Source: Elusimicrobiota bacterium (GTDB lineage: Bacteria; Elusimicrobiota; UBA8919). From it: DNA of 64,000 nt. The notes under the pieces were generated by a model that searched no databases, was not told the DNA's origin, and saw nothing but the letters and a program-made list of their open reading frames with translations. Location: contig JAFGLF010000087.1 of the NCBI GenBank assembly GCA_016928195.1, forward strand, positions 1 through 64,000. The letters run 5' to 3'. A program made the translations under genes and the position numbers. Shown here in pieces: positions 50,665 through 59,607 of this stretch. Numbering within the stretch: position 1 is the stretch's first letter; each line of letters opens with the position of its first letter.

Positions 50665-53292
50665 ATGTTAAACTATATTTTCAGAAAAGTATTCGGGACA
50701 AAGTCGGAAAGGGATGTTAAGAAAATTCTGCCTTTGATTGAACAGATAAATTCACTTGAAGAAAAGACAAAAAAAATATCCGATGATGCCCTGAAACTCA
50801 AGACGGATGAGTTCAAATCCCGTCTTTCAAAAGGTGAAACCCTTGAACAGATACTGCCGGAGGCGTTTGCATGTGTCCGTGAAGCTGCAAAACGTACAAT
50901 AGGACAAAGACATTTTGACGTGCAGCTTATCGGGGGAACAATTCTGCATCAGGGCAAGATTGTGGAAATGAAGACAGGTGAGGGTAAAACTCTTGTTGCA
51001 ACCCTGGCTGTATACTTAAATGCATTATTAGGAGAAGGTGTTCATGTTATAACCGTAAATGATTATCTTGCCAAAAGAGACTGTTTTTGGATGGGACCCA
51101 TATATGAATTCTTGGGTTTAAGTGTCGGTCATGTAGAACACGGTATGGACGATACCGAGAGAAAACAGATGTATCAGCGGGACGTTGTTTATGTTACAAA
51201 TTCTGAAATTGGTTTCGATTACCTGCGCGATAATATGAAATCTTCAAAAGATGAAAGGGTGTTGAGGGGTTTAAGCTACGCGATAGTCGACGAAGTCGAC
51301 TCGATTTTAATCGATGAAGCGAGAACACCTCTCATAATATCAGGTCCTGCGGAAGAGGCAACGGATAAATATTATATAATCAATAGAATTGTTCCTCATC
51401 TGAAAGGAAAATTTATAACAGAAGCAGAGGAAATTGATGCGAAATATAAACAGATAGATCTTTCTGCCGGATATGACTATATTGTTGATGAAAAAAATCA
51501 TACGGCTGTTCTTACAAATCAGGGAAGTGCAAAATGTGAAAAAATGCTTGGGATAAAGAATTTCTATGACGATGTACAATCGGGATGGCTGCACCATATA
51601 GACCAGGCATTAAAGGCACACAATCTTTTCAAACGCGATGTACATTATGTTGTTAAAAACGGTGAAGTAATAATCGTTGATGAGTTTACAGGACGTCTTA
51701 TGCCGGGTCGCAGGTGGTCGGACGGTCTGCACCAGGCGGTGGAAGCAAAGGAAAATCTAAGAATAGCAGAGGAAAATCAAACCCTTGCAACAATTACATA
51801 CCAGAATTTTTTCAAGATGTATAAAAAGATTGCCGGAATGACAGGTACTGCTATGACTGAAGCAGGTGAATTCTGGCATATTTATAAACTGGACCCTGTA
51901 GAAATACCTACCAATAAACCCATGATAAGGAATGATTTACCGGACGTTATTTATAAGACTGAAAGAGAAAAGTATGACGCAATCATACAGGAGATTCAGG
52001 ATCTTTATAAGTCCGGCAGGCCTGTACTGGTCGGTACGCGTTCAATTGAGAAAAATGAAAAACTTTCGGCAATGCTGAAAAAAAAAGGTATTCCTCATCA
52101 GATACTAAATGCAAAATACCACGAACAGGAAGCACATATTATTGCCCAGGCGGGCAGAAAAAGGAGTGTTACCGTTGCTACAAATATGGCAGGCAGAGGA
52201 ACTGATATTGTTTTGGGCGGGAATCCTTCGGAACCTGCAGAACAGGAAGAGGTGAAAAAACTGGGAGGTCTTCATATACTGGGAACGGAAAGACACGAAG
52301 CGAGACGAATAGACAATCAATTGCGAGGCAGAGGAGGAAGACAGGGGGATATGGGTTCATCCAGATTCTATCTTTCTCTGGAAGACGAGCTTATGCGTTT
52401 ATTCGGCAGTGACAGAATTGCTCCTATTATGGAAAGGCTTGGCATGAAAGAAGGGGAGGTTATTGAGCATCCATTTATATCCCGTGCCATAGAAAATGCC
52501 CAGCGGAAAGTCGAAGAAATGAATTTTGAGATCAGGAAGAATCTTCTTGAATATGATAACGTGATGAATAAACAGCGGGAAGTAATTTATGCATTAAGAA
52601 ATTCGATACTTGACGGTGTAAATGTTTACGATAAGATATGGGAAATGATAGGTGAATCACTTGATGAAAAACTTGAATTGTACTGTCCGCAAAAAGTTTA
52701 TCCGGAAAACTGGGAAGTGGGAACTGTTTCGGTATGGACAAAGAGAACATTCGGACTGGATTTAAAGTTTTTAAAAGAAGAAATCGTTTCGTTTAAACAG
52801 GATTCATTTAGAGAATTACTTATAGAAAAAATAAAAGAGGTATATCTAAGACGCGAGGCGGATTTTACAAAAGAGATGCTGGAGGATATAGAAAGACATG
52901 TGATGCTTCAGGTAATCGACAATGCATGGAAACACCATCTTTATGATTTGGACCAGTTGCGTAAAGGCGTAAGCCTGCGTGCGTATGGTCAGAAAGACCC
53001 GGTTGTTGAGTACAAAAGAGAATCACTTGCGCTTTTTATGACTATGATGGACAGGATACGTGAGGAAACAGTGGAATATGTTTTCCGGGTTCAGGTTATG
53101 CCAAGACGTGTAAGGCCTGCACCGGTTTCACTCGGCACACCGCCTATTCCCGGCCATCCTGCGCAACCTCGTCAGCCGCAGGCTGCCGCGGCAAGTAAAC
53201 AGACGGTCCCGAATGTTCCTAAAAAGATAGGCAGAAATGACCCATGTCCGTGCGGAAGCGGAAGGAAATACAAAAAATGCTGCGGAAGATAA
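50665..53292 (+). CDS. secA: preprotein translocase ATPase SecA
   Basis: An 875-residue motor that drives Sec export. It has nucleotide-binding domain 1 (MKTGEGKTLVATLAVYLNAL, DYLRDNM, DEVDSILIDEARTPLIISG), the preprotein cross-linking domain, NBD2 (NMAGRGTDIVLGG, LGGLHILGTERHEARRIDNQ, LRGRGGRQGD), the helical scaffold, and the C-terminal zinc SEC-C motif (GRNDPCPCGSGRKYKKCC). Full length with no odd features. The many exported proteins in this window would use it. Confidence 0.98.
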   Translation: MLNYIFRKVFGTKSERDVKKILPLIEQINSLEEKTKKISDDALKLKTDEFKSRLSKGETLEQILPEAFACVREAAKRTIGQRHFDVQLIGGTILHQGKIVEMKTGEGKTLVATLAVYLNALLGEGVHVITVNDYLAKRDCFWMGPIYEFLGLSVGHVEHGMDDTERKQMYQRDVVYVTNSEIGFDYLRDNMKSSKDERVLRGLSYAIVDEVDSILIDEARTPLIISGPAEEATDKYYIINRIVPHLKGKFITEAEEIDAKYKQIDLSAGYDYIVDEKNHTAVLTNQGSAKCEKMLGIKNFYDDVQSGWLHHIDQALKAHNLFKRDVHYVVKNGEVIIVDEFTGRLMPGRRWSDGLHQAVEAKENLRIAEENQTLATITYQNFFKMYKKIAGMTGTAMTEAGEFWHIYKLDPVEIPTNKPMIRNDLPDVIYKTEREKYDAIIQEIQDLYKSGRPVLVGTRSIEKNEKLSAMLKKKGIPHQILNAKYHEQEAHIIAQAGRKRSVTVATNMAGRGTDIVLGGNPSEPAEQEEVKKLGGLHILGTERHEARRIDNQLRGRGGRQGDMGSSRFYLSLEDELMRLFGSDRIAPIMERLGMKEGEVIEHPFISRAIENAQRKVEEMNFEIRKNLLEYDNVMNKQREVIYALRNSILDGVNVYDKIWEMIGESLDEKLELYCPQKVYPENWEVGTVSVWTKRTFGLDLKFLKEEIVSFKQDSFRELLIEKIKEVYLRREADFTKEMLEDIERHVMLQVIDNAWKHHLYDLDQLRKGVSLRAYGQKDPVVEYKRESLALFMTMMDRIREETVEYVFRVQVMPRRVRPAPVSLGTPPIPGHPAQPRQPQAAAASKQTVPNVPKKIGRNDPCPCGSGRKYKKCCGR

Positions 53293-53491
53293 ATGTCGCT
53301 CGCAATCAAATTTGTCGGACACGCTCAGCCGACCGCCCTGCTCGCCTCGCTGAAGCGAGAGCGAAGCGGGTCGTCTTCGCTCTGGCGTCGCTCCTATGGG
53401 GTTGTAGTCGCTCCTTTCCGCCACAGGCGGATCTGCCTTTGGCATGAAAGGGTACCGACTAAATTTATTGCTCGCTCCTCAATTAAAAAAC
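53293..53491. repeat. palindrome-rich spacer between secA and yjbQ
   Basis: Holds CTCGCCTCGCTGAAGCGAGA then GCGAAGCGGG (family of the prmC, hisF, leuS and lnt insertions), TCCGCCACAGGCGGA, and an imperfect inverted pair around TCGCTCGCAAT...ATTGCTCGCTC at the two ends. It runs through an in-frame ATG (53444) that is rejected as the yjbQ start. No promoter was recognised. Confidence 0.65.
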
Positions 53492-53890
53492 ATGGGACAA
53501 TTTTATAAAATAGAAGTAAATACTCATAAAAATTCAGAATTTGTTGATATTACTTCGGCTGTTCAGAAAAAGGTTGCAGATTCGAAAATAAAGGACGGGA
53601 TTTGTACCGTTTTTATACCGCATACAACAGCAGGTGTTACCATAAATGAAAATGCCGACCCGGATGTTGTAAGCGATATTTTGATGATGCTGGATAGAAA
53701 GATTCCATTAAGGGACGGTAACTACAGGCATGGTGAGGGTAATTCTGCAGCCCACATAAAGGCATCTTTTTTAGGTTCCTCGGTATCTGTTATAGTTGAA
53801 AACAGTAAGCTTCAGCTCGGAACATGGCAGGGCATTTATTTCTGCGAGTTTGACGGACCCCGCAGAAGACAGGTCTGGATAAAGATATAA
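53492..53890 (+). CDS. yjbQ: YjbQ/UPF0047 family protein
   Basis: A 132-residue protein from ATG 53492 (MGQFYKIEVNTHK). The family core is intact: VDITSAVQKKV, CTVFIPHTTAGVTINENADPDV (conserved His/Thr/Glu), YRHGEGNSAAHIKASFLG, and LQLGTWQGIYFCEFDGPRRR. Family members form trimers and show weak thiamine-phosphate-synthase-like activity, but the biological role is unclear. Confidence 0.93.
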   Translation: MGQFYKIEVNTHKNSEFVDITSAVQKKVADSKIKDGICTVFIPHTTAGVTINENADPDVVSDILMMLDRKIPLRDGNYRHGEGNSAAHIKASFLGSSVSVIVENSKLQLGTWQGIYFCEFDGPRRRQVWIKI

Positions 53891-53891
53891 A

Positions 53892-54041
53892 ACAACGCAA
53901 ATAATCGCGAATGAACAACGGAACGCTAATACACCTGCCCGACTGACGCGGTCAGGCGGGAGTGAATATAAAACCAACGTGAACTCATACAGATGCTGTT
54001 ATTCGCGACAATAAGCGTTAGATTAGCGAAAATTCGCGTTT
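53892..54041 (+). repeat. long cgcgaat-type intergenic repeat before nadE
   Basis: acgcaaataatcgcgaatga, an embedded CCTGCCCGACTGACGCGGTC AGGCGGG palindrome (53932-53961), then ttattcgcgacaataagcgt and tagattagcgaaaattcgcg. It is the longest copy in the window. Confidence 0.75.
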
Positions 54042-54057
54042 GTTTTCGGAGACGACA

Positions 54058-54801
54058 ATGGATTGTAAAAAATTTGAAAAAAGTGTTGTTTTATGGCTCA
54101 GAAAGAAAATCAAGAGCACAAAGCGTAATGGGATTGTTATAGGGCTTTCGGGCGGTATTGATTCTGCAGTTGTTGCCGCTCTGTGTAAAAAAGCAGTTGG
54201 CAGTAAAAAACTGTTATGTCTTATTTTGCCATGTCAATCACAAAAATCCGACATTATTGACGCAAAAAATGTCGCAAAAAAACTGAATATAAAAACAAAA
54301 ACAGTCGAGCTTACAAAAATATATAATAATCTGATAAAATTGTTGCCGAAAGGCAATAGAATATCGCAGGCAAACCTCAAGCCCCGTCTGCGAATGCTCA
54401 CACTTTACTATTTTGCAAACAAGCTGGGTTATATTGTTGCAGGCACAGGGAATAAATCAGAGCTTTCTGTTGGTTACTTTACAAAATACGGTGATGGTGG
54501 AGTGGATATACTGCCTATAGGCAATTTATATAAATCCGAGGTCAGGGAACTGGCGTGGTTTTTAGAAATACCCGAAAGAATCATAAAAAAGGCACCTACA
54601 GCCGGACTCTGGAGTGGACAGACTGATGAAAGTGAAATGGGTATAACATACAATAAGCTTGATAATTTCCTGAAAAGTCGAAGATCCACTGTGGTGGGTC
54701 GAAGATCCGCCGTGGCGGAAAAAAAATTAAATAAAAAATTAAAAGAGCTGACAAATTTATCAATCCATAAATTATTCCCTCCGGAAATCTTTAGAGTATA
54801 A
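54058..54801 (+). CDS. nadE: NH3-dependent NAD synthetase
   Basis: A 247-residue N-type ATP pyrophosphatase from ATG 54058, with GGAGA at 54048-54052. It has IGLSGGIDSAVVAALCKKA (PP-loop), NLKPRLRMLTLYYFAN, GTGNKSELSVGYFTKYGDGG and KKAPTAGLWSGQTDESEMG. There is no glutaminase domain, so it uses free ammonia. Near the end, SRRSTVVGRRSAVAEK is encoded by a tandem gtcgaagatccactgtggtg phrase with palindromic units (54676-54722). Followed 1 base later by lnt. Confidence 0.95.
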   Translation: MDCKKFEKSVVLWLRKKIKSTKRNGIVIGLSGGIDSAVVAALCKKAVGSKKLLCLILPCQSQKSDIIDAKNVAKKLNIKTKTVELTKIYNNLIKLLPKGNRISQANLKPRLRMLTLYYFANKLGYIVAGTGNKSELSVGYFTKYGDGGVDILPIGNLYKSEVRELAWFLEIPERIIKKAPTAGLWSGQTDESEMGITYNKLDNFLKSRRSTVVGRRSAVAEKKLNKKLKELTNLSIHKLFPPEIFRV

Positions 54802-54802
54802 A

Positions 54803-56404
54803 ATGTTGAGCAAAGCGAAATCCGCCTCAGGCGGAATAAAAAAACTTCTTTTATGTATCTCATCATCAGTTTTTATTATTTTATCCTGTCCTAACTATAC
54901 CGGGAGGTCTTTTTGGCCGTTTGCGTGGATTTCGCTTGTTCCCCTTTTTATTGTAATACAAAATGAAAAACCGTTAAGTTCATTTTTATATGGTATTCTG
55001 ACAGGTCTTGCTGCCTATTGCGGGATTCTATACTGGCTTGTTCAGACTTTTTCTGCTGCCGGAGAACCAAAAATCGTCGGAATTACTGCACTACTTCTCA
55101 TTTCCCTATACCTTGCCTTATATTATGGTGCTTTTTGTTTCTTAGCCTCTCACTTCTCACTTCTCACTTCTCACTTCTCACTTGTATTTATCTGGGTTTC
55201 CCTGGAATTACTACTTACTCATCTTTTTACAGGTTTCCCGACATTATTAGGATATACACAATGGAATTTTCTTCCGATAATACAAATTTCGGAATTTACC
55301 GGCGTATACGGTGTTTCTTCCCTGATAATATTGGTTAATATTGCAATAACAAATATTATCACAAAAAGACAAAAACCTTTTTCGCCTTCTAACTTTCTCA
55401 CTCTCTCACTGATTCTGATATGTTTGATATTTGGATTTTATAAACTCAAGAACCCAATAACTCACCCGCTCCGCTCTCGCTTGAGCGAGGCGAGAGAACC
55501 CAATAACTCAAGAACCGTTTCTATCCTGCAGGGCAACATCGACCAGTATAAAAAATGGAATGCTGAATATGAACGGGATATAATAGATTCATATTCAATG
55601 CTTGCCTTAAATACATCAGCAAACACGGATTTAATTATTTGGCCGGAGTCTGCTGTTCAGAGACCTTTGATACGCGATATAGATACATATAATTGGGTTA
55701 GCAAAATCGTTAGAAAAACAAAGACCCAGCACCTGATAGGTTCGAATGATATTCAGAATGGTAAATATTATGTTTCTGCGTTTTTAATATCTGCCGACGG
55801 CAGGATTATAGATGAATACTCGAAAAATCACCTTGTGCCTTTTGGCGAATATATGCCGTTAAGAAATATTCTTGGAAAATTTATAAAAGTTGTAAATGAA
55901 ATCGGAGAGTTTTCGTCAAAAAAAAGATACGAAAGTATAAATTCGAAATCCGGTAGGCTTGCCGTTAATATCTGTTTTGAGGCTATTTTTCCTAATGAAA
56001 TCAGAAAATTGGTAAAAAATGGCGCGCAGGTAATAGTAAATATCACAAATGATGCATGGTATTTAAAGACATCTGCACCATATCAGCACTTTGTTATGAA
56101 TGTTTTCAGGGCGGTTGAAAACAGAAGGGAGTTGGTAAGAGCTGCTAATACAGGCATCTCAGGTTTTATCGATTCCAGAGGCAGGGTAAAATCAAAAACA
56201 GAAATTTTTGCGACAACAATTTTGGCCGATAAGGTTCAGTTGATGGATAATATAACTTTTTATACCAGATTCGGAAATGTTTTTGCTTATACATGTCTGA
56301 TCCTCTCAATAATCTGTTTGACCCAGCCATTCCTTAGGGGTTTTTTCGCTAAAGGCAGACCTGCTAGGAAGGAAGAGCTGGTTGACATTAAGAAAAAAAT
56401 TTGA
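54803..56404 (+). CDS. lnt: apolipoprotein N-acyltransferase with repeat insertions
   Basis: A 533-residue inner-membrane enzyme that adds the third acyl chain to lipoproteins. N-terminal membrane helices include a Ser/Leu/His run (SHFSLLTSHFSLLTSHFSL) encoded by a tandem ctcacttctcact phrase. The nitrilase domain (about 225-490) has the catalytic triad: Glu in LIIWPESAVQ, Lys in YSKNHLVPFGEYMP, Cys in AVNICFEAIFP. A GC-rich palindrome (55465-55495) encodes PLRSRLSEAR before that domain and is flanked by a 15-base direct repeat. The N-terminus holds another palindrome (KSASGG). Confidence 0.93.
   Translation: MLSKAKSASGGIKKLLLCISSSVFIILSCPNYTGRSFWPFAWISLVPLFIVIQNEKPLSSFLYGILTGLAAYCGILYWLVQTFSAAGEPKIVGITALLLISLYLALYYGAFCFLASHFSLLTSHFSLVFIWVSLELLLTHLFTGFPTLLGYTQWNFLPIIQISEFTGVYGVSSLIILVNIAITNIITKRQKPFSPSNFLTLSLILICLIFGFYKLKNPITHPLRSRLSEAREPNNSRTVSILQGNIDQYKKWNAEYERDIIDSYSMLALNTSANTDLIIWPESAVQRPLIRDIDTYNWVSKIVRKTKTQHLIGSNDIQNGKYYVSAFLISADGRIIDEYSKNHLVPFGEYMPLRNILGKFIKVVNEIGEFSSKKRYESINSKSGRLAVNICFEAIFPNEIRKLVKNGAQVIVNITNDAWYLKTSAPYQHFVMNVFRAVENRRELVRAANTGISGFIDSRGRVKSKTEIFATTILADKVQLMDNITFYTRFGNVFAYTCLILSIICLTQPFLRGFFAKGRPARKEELVDIKKKI
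55450..55510. repeat. palindrome in lnt flanked by a 15-base direct repeat
   Basis: GAACCCAATAACTCA at 55450-55464 recurs exactly at 55496-55510. Between them is CCCGCTCCGCTCTCGCTTGA then GCGAGGCGAGA. The direct repeat looks like a target-site duplication, but one copy plus palindrome is 46 bases, not a multiple of three, so simple insertion would have shifted the frame. Confidence 0.7.
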
Positions 56405-56448
56405 TAGATTTATAAAACAAAACTGAATTTAATCTGTTGGTGAGTGAA

Positions 56449-57672
56449 ATGACAAATGCTTTTGAAGAACTTTTGAATATAGGAATAGCACTTTCAAGCG
56501 TACATGACCTTGATAAGCTTCTGGATATGATTCTTTTGGAAGCCCAGCGTCTTACCAGTGCCGATGCGGGTTCTATATATCTTGTCGAAGATAATAAGCT
56601 TATTTTTAAGACAACCCGGTCCAATACTTATTTTAAAAGATGGGGCGAGAAAAAAACACGTGAAATTTTTAAAAGTTTCGAACTGCCAATAACAAAACAA
56701 AGTATTGCCGGTTATGTTGCCCTCACTTCAAAACCTCTGAACATTTCCGATGTTGGAAAAATCTCTGGCAAATCTGAATTCCATTATAATTCAACAATGG
56801 ATAAACAATACGGTTATAAGGCGGTTTCGATGTTATCCGTTCCCATGCTTGATATGAATAGTAAAATAATCGGGGTGCTTCAGCTTATAAACTCGATGAA
56901 AAAAAGAAAACCGGTTTCTTTTACAAAGAAGCATGAAAGAATTACCGCTGCACTTTCTTCCCAGGCTGCAGTAGCAATTCTTAATGCAAAACTTACGGAA
57001 GAACTGAAGAGTGCACATCTTGATACTATATTCAGATTGTCTGCTGCAGCCGAATACCGGGATAGAGAAACCGGTAATCATATAAAACGGGTGAGCCGTT
57101 ATTCGAAGTTAATAGCAGACAAAATTAATCTTTCAAAATACGAGTCCGAACTCATATTCTGGGCGTCACCTATGCATGATATAGGCAAACTCGGTATTCC
57201 TGATGTGATACTCCAGAAGCCTGGAATTTTGACTCCTGAAGAAAGGGAAATAATGGAAAATCATACAGTTATAGGCGGTCTTATTCTCAAAGGTGCAAAA
57301 GCGGATATACTCGCTAAGTCCAGAATAATAGCAATGACCCATCACGAGAAATTTGACGGAACCGGATATCCGCAGAAACTTAAAGGTAACGCTATACCTA
57401 TTGAAGGAAGAATTACTGCTCTTGCAGATGTATACGATGCACTATGTTCCAAAAGGTGTTATAAGGATGCTTTTCCTGAGGAAAAAATTCTAAAAATTCT
57501 GAACGAGAGCAGGGGTACGCATTTTGACCCAAAAATTCTGGATGTATTTTTAGGTGAGTATGACGAGGTTAGAATAATAAACAAACAATTTGCCGACAAA
57601 GAAGAAGATTTTGATAAATTTATTGACGTAAAAAAGATAAATATTTCCGATTTACTTAGAGATACACAATAA
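56449..57672 (+). CDS. GAF and HD-GYP domain cyclic-di-GMP phosphodiesterase
   Basis: A 407-residue soluble protein from ATG 56449 (GGTGAG before it; an in-frame TTG at 56437 is weaker). A GAF domain (about 12-175) is followed by a full HD-GYP domain: HLDTIFRLSAAAEYRDRETG, MHDIGKLGIPDVIL (HD), MTHHEKFDGTGYPQKL (GYP). All metal and substrate motifs are kept, so it should degrade cyclic di-GMP. The next gene is a diguanylate cyclase, so the pair can set local cyclic di-GMP. Confidence 0.93.
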   Translation: MTNAFEELLNIGIALSSVHDLDKLLDMILLEAQRLTSADAGSIYLVEDNKLIFKTTRSNTYFKRWGEKKTREIFKSFELPITKQSIAGYVALTSKPLNISDVGKISGKSEFHYNSTMDKQYGYKAVSMLSVPMLDMNSKIIGVLQLINSMKKRKPVSFTKKHERITAALSSQAAVAILNAKLTEELKSAHLDTIFRLSAAAEYRDRETGNHIKRVSRYSKLIADKINLSKYESELIFWASPMHDIGKLGIPDVILQKPGILTPEEREIMENHTVIGGLILKGAKADILAKSRIIAMTHHEKFDGTGYPQKLKGNAIPIEGRITALADVYDALCSKRCYKDAFPEEKILKILNESRGTHFDPKILDVFLGEYDEVRIINKQFADKEEDFDKFIDVKKINISDLLRDTQ

Positions 57673-57691
57673 TAAGCTGATTTTGAATGTT

Positions 57692-58390
57692 ATGTATAAA
57701 AAAATAAAATCGAGATTAGCTATTTTTAGTTATAAATATGTTTTGCTTTTACTATTACTGGTTCCATTAACAACTGAGTATCTCGAATTAGGGCATTTTC
57801 CTGAAAATTTAAGGGGATGGACTACGGAAATAGTAATGACAATAATTATTGGTACCATAATTTTGGCTATTTATCGACAGTATAGCCTGCTGGAAAAACT
57901 TTCTGTTCTTGACCACCTAACCGGCATTGGTAATAGACGTCAGTTTGAAATAGACCTTAACCGGGAAATATTGAGAACAAAGCGAATGAAGACCGGGCTT
58001 GGTCTCATATTTTTTGATCTTGATGGATTTAAAGAGATAAATGATAGATATGGTCATAAAACAGGCGATAATGTCCTTGTTCAGTTTGCACGGGGATTGT
58101 CCGATTTTGTCAGAAAGGGATCAGATTATTGCTATCGGTTCGGAGGAGATGAATTCGCAGTTTTACTTACTGGTATGAAAAATAAAGAAATAAACAAAAC
58201 TGAAAGTCAAATAGAAGACCAGCTTACAAAGAAAGTTTTTAGCAAGTTGCCGGAAGGAGTTTCTGTATCAAACGGTTTTGTTTTATTGAAAGCCGGCGAA
58301 ACTTATAATGAACTCTTGAAAAGAGCTGATGAGGCAATGTATCAGGCTAAGTACAATAAGAAATACGCATATAGAAGTTCCCATCCATAA
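57692..58390 (+). CDS. membrane diguanylate cyclase (GGDEF)
   Basis: A 232-residue protein from ATG 57692. Two membrane helices (about 13-32 and 45-63) precede a GGDEF domain: SVLDHLTGIGNRRQFE, IFFDLDGFKEINDRYGHKTG, RFGGDEFAVL. The active-site GGDEF is intact. The inhibitory RxxD site before it is degenerate (KGSD), so product inhibition may be weak. It lies 19 bases after the HD-GYP gene. Confidence 0.92.
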   Translation: MYKKIKSRLAIFSYKYVLLLLLLVPLTTEYLELGHFPENLRGWTTEIVMTIIIGTIILAIYRQYSLLEKLSVLDHLTGIGNRRQFEIDLNREILRTKRMKTGLGLIFFDLDGFKEINDRYGHKTGDNVLVQFARGLSDFVRKGSDYCYRFGGDEFAVLLTGMKNKEINKTESQIEDQLTKKVFSKLPEGVSVSNGFVLLKAGETYNELLKRADEAMYQAKYNKKYAYRSSHP

Positions 58391-58414
58391 CTTATCATAT
58401 AAGGGGTTGAAGAT

Positions 58415-59522
58415 ATGTTAACAGAATTAAAAGCTAAAACTGAAAGATTATTTCTGAAAATCGAGGGAATTAGGGGGTATCTTTGATTTAGATAATAAAA
58501 ACAAACAGATTGCAGAGATGGAAAAAAAGACTCTCTACCCAAACTTCTGGAGCAATCCCGCCGAGGCACAGAAAACGATGCAGTTACTTAACTCCCTGAA
58601 ATCACAGGTCGTAAAATTTGAAAAAATAAGAAAGGAAGTTTCCGATACGACCGAATTACTTGCAATCGCCGAAGCAGAAAAGGATTCTTCGCTTGAAAAA
58701 GATATAGAAGAATCCCTTAAAAAAATAGAATCGGAGATTTTATCCATGGATTTGCAGTTAAAACTTTCCGGTGAATTTGATAAAAATAATGCCATTGTTT
58801 CAATACATTCCGGTGCCGGCGGTACCGAGGCATGCGACTGGGCAGGGATGCTTTTGAGAATGTACACACGTTGGGCTGAAAAAAAGAGTTTTTCGATGGA
58901 AATTGTGGATACTCTTCCCGGTGATGAAGCCGGTATAAAATCGGTAACATTTATTGTAAAAGGTGAAAATTCGTATGGTTATCTGAAATCCGAACTAGGG
59001 GTTCACCGGCTGGTCAGAATTTCGCCGTTTGATTCCAATAAAAGAAGGCACACATCATTTGCTTCCGTGGATGTTATGCCGGAAATAGAGGATACGATAA
59101 AGGTTGAAATAAAGGATGACGATATAAAAATCGATACCTTCAGGGCCGGTGGTGCAGGAGGTCAGCATGTGAATAAAACGGATTCTGCTGTGCGTATAAC
59201 CCATCTGCCTACAGGTACGGTTGTTCAGTCACAAAATGAACGTTCGCAATATAAAAACAAGGCAACAGCAATGAAACTGCTTAAAGCCAAGCTCTATGAA
59301 CTGGAGCAGGAAAAAAAGCGCGCCCAGATAGAAAAACACTATGATGAAAAAGGCAGTATAGCCTGGGGAAATCAGATAAGGAGTTATGTGTTTATGCCTT
59401 ATCAGATGGTAAAGGACCATAGAACAAATCACGAAGTCGGCAATGTTTCCAGAGTGATGGACGGTGATTTGGACCCTTTTATTAACGCCTACCTCTCGCA
59501 AAATACCGCAAAAACATCTTGA
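58415..59522 (+). CDS. prfB: peptide chain release factor 2 with programmed +1 frameshift
   Basis: A 368-residue product. Reading starts at ATG 58415 and meets an in-frame TGA (58484-58486) after 23 codons. A +1 shift at CTT-TGA continues as GYLDLDNKN and joins the long frame. The frameshift signal (AGGGGGTATCTTTGA) matches the classic one in E. coli prfB. The SPF tripeptide (VRISPFDSNKRRHTS) marks RF2, which reads UAA and UGA, and GGQ is present (AGGAGGQHVNKTDSA). High RF2 ends translation at the TGA, which regulates the gene itself. The prfB-lysS order matches E. coli. Confidence 0.96.
58472..58486 (+). promoter_or_regulatory. programmed +1 frameshift site of prfB
   Basis: Internal SD AGGGGG (58472-58477), 4 bases, then the slippery CTT with TGA (58484-58486). 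The same layout as E. coli prfB. Confidence 0.95.
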
Positions 59523-59547
59523 CAAACCCCCATAAATTTATTATACT
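59519..59547 (+). promoter_or_regulatory. sigma-70 promoter of lysS
   Basis: TTGACA (59519-59524), 17 bases, TATACT (59542-59547). The -35 box contains the prfB stop codon. Confidence 0.8.
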
Positions 59548-59607
59548 TTAAAGAAGTATAATTATACAATTTTAAGTCGGAATTTTTAGTATTTTAAGGT
59601 ATAAAAA

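Noticed and set aside
58415-58520. prfB read as a broken gene with a premature stop
   Set aside because: The TGA lies in a classic programmed +1 frameshift signal and both frames match RF2.
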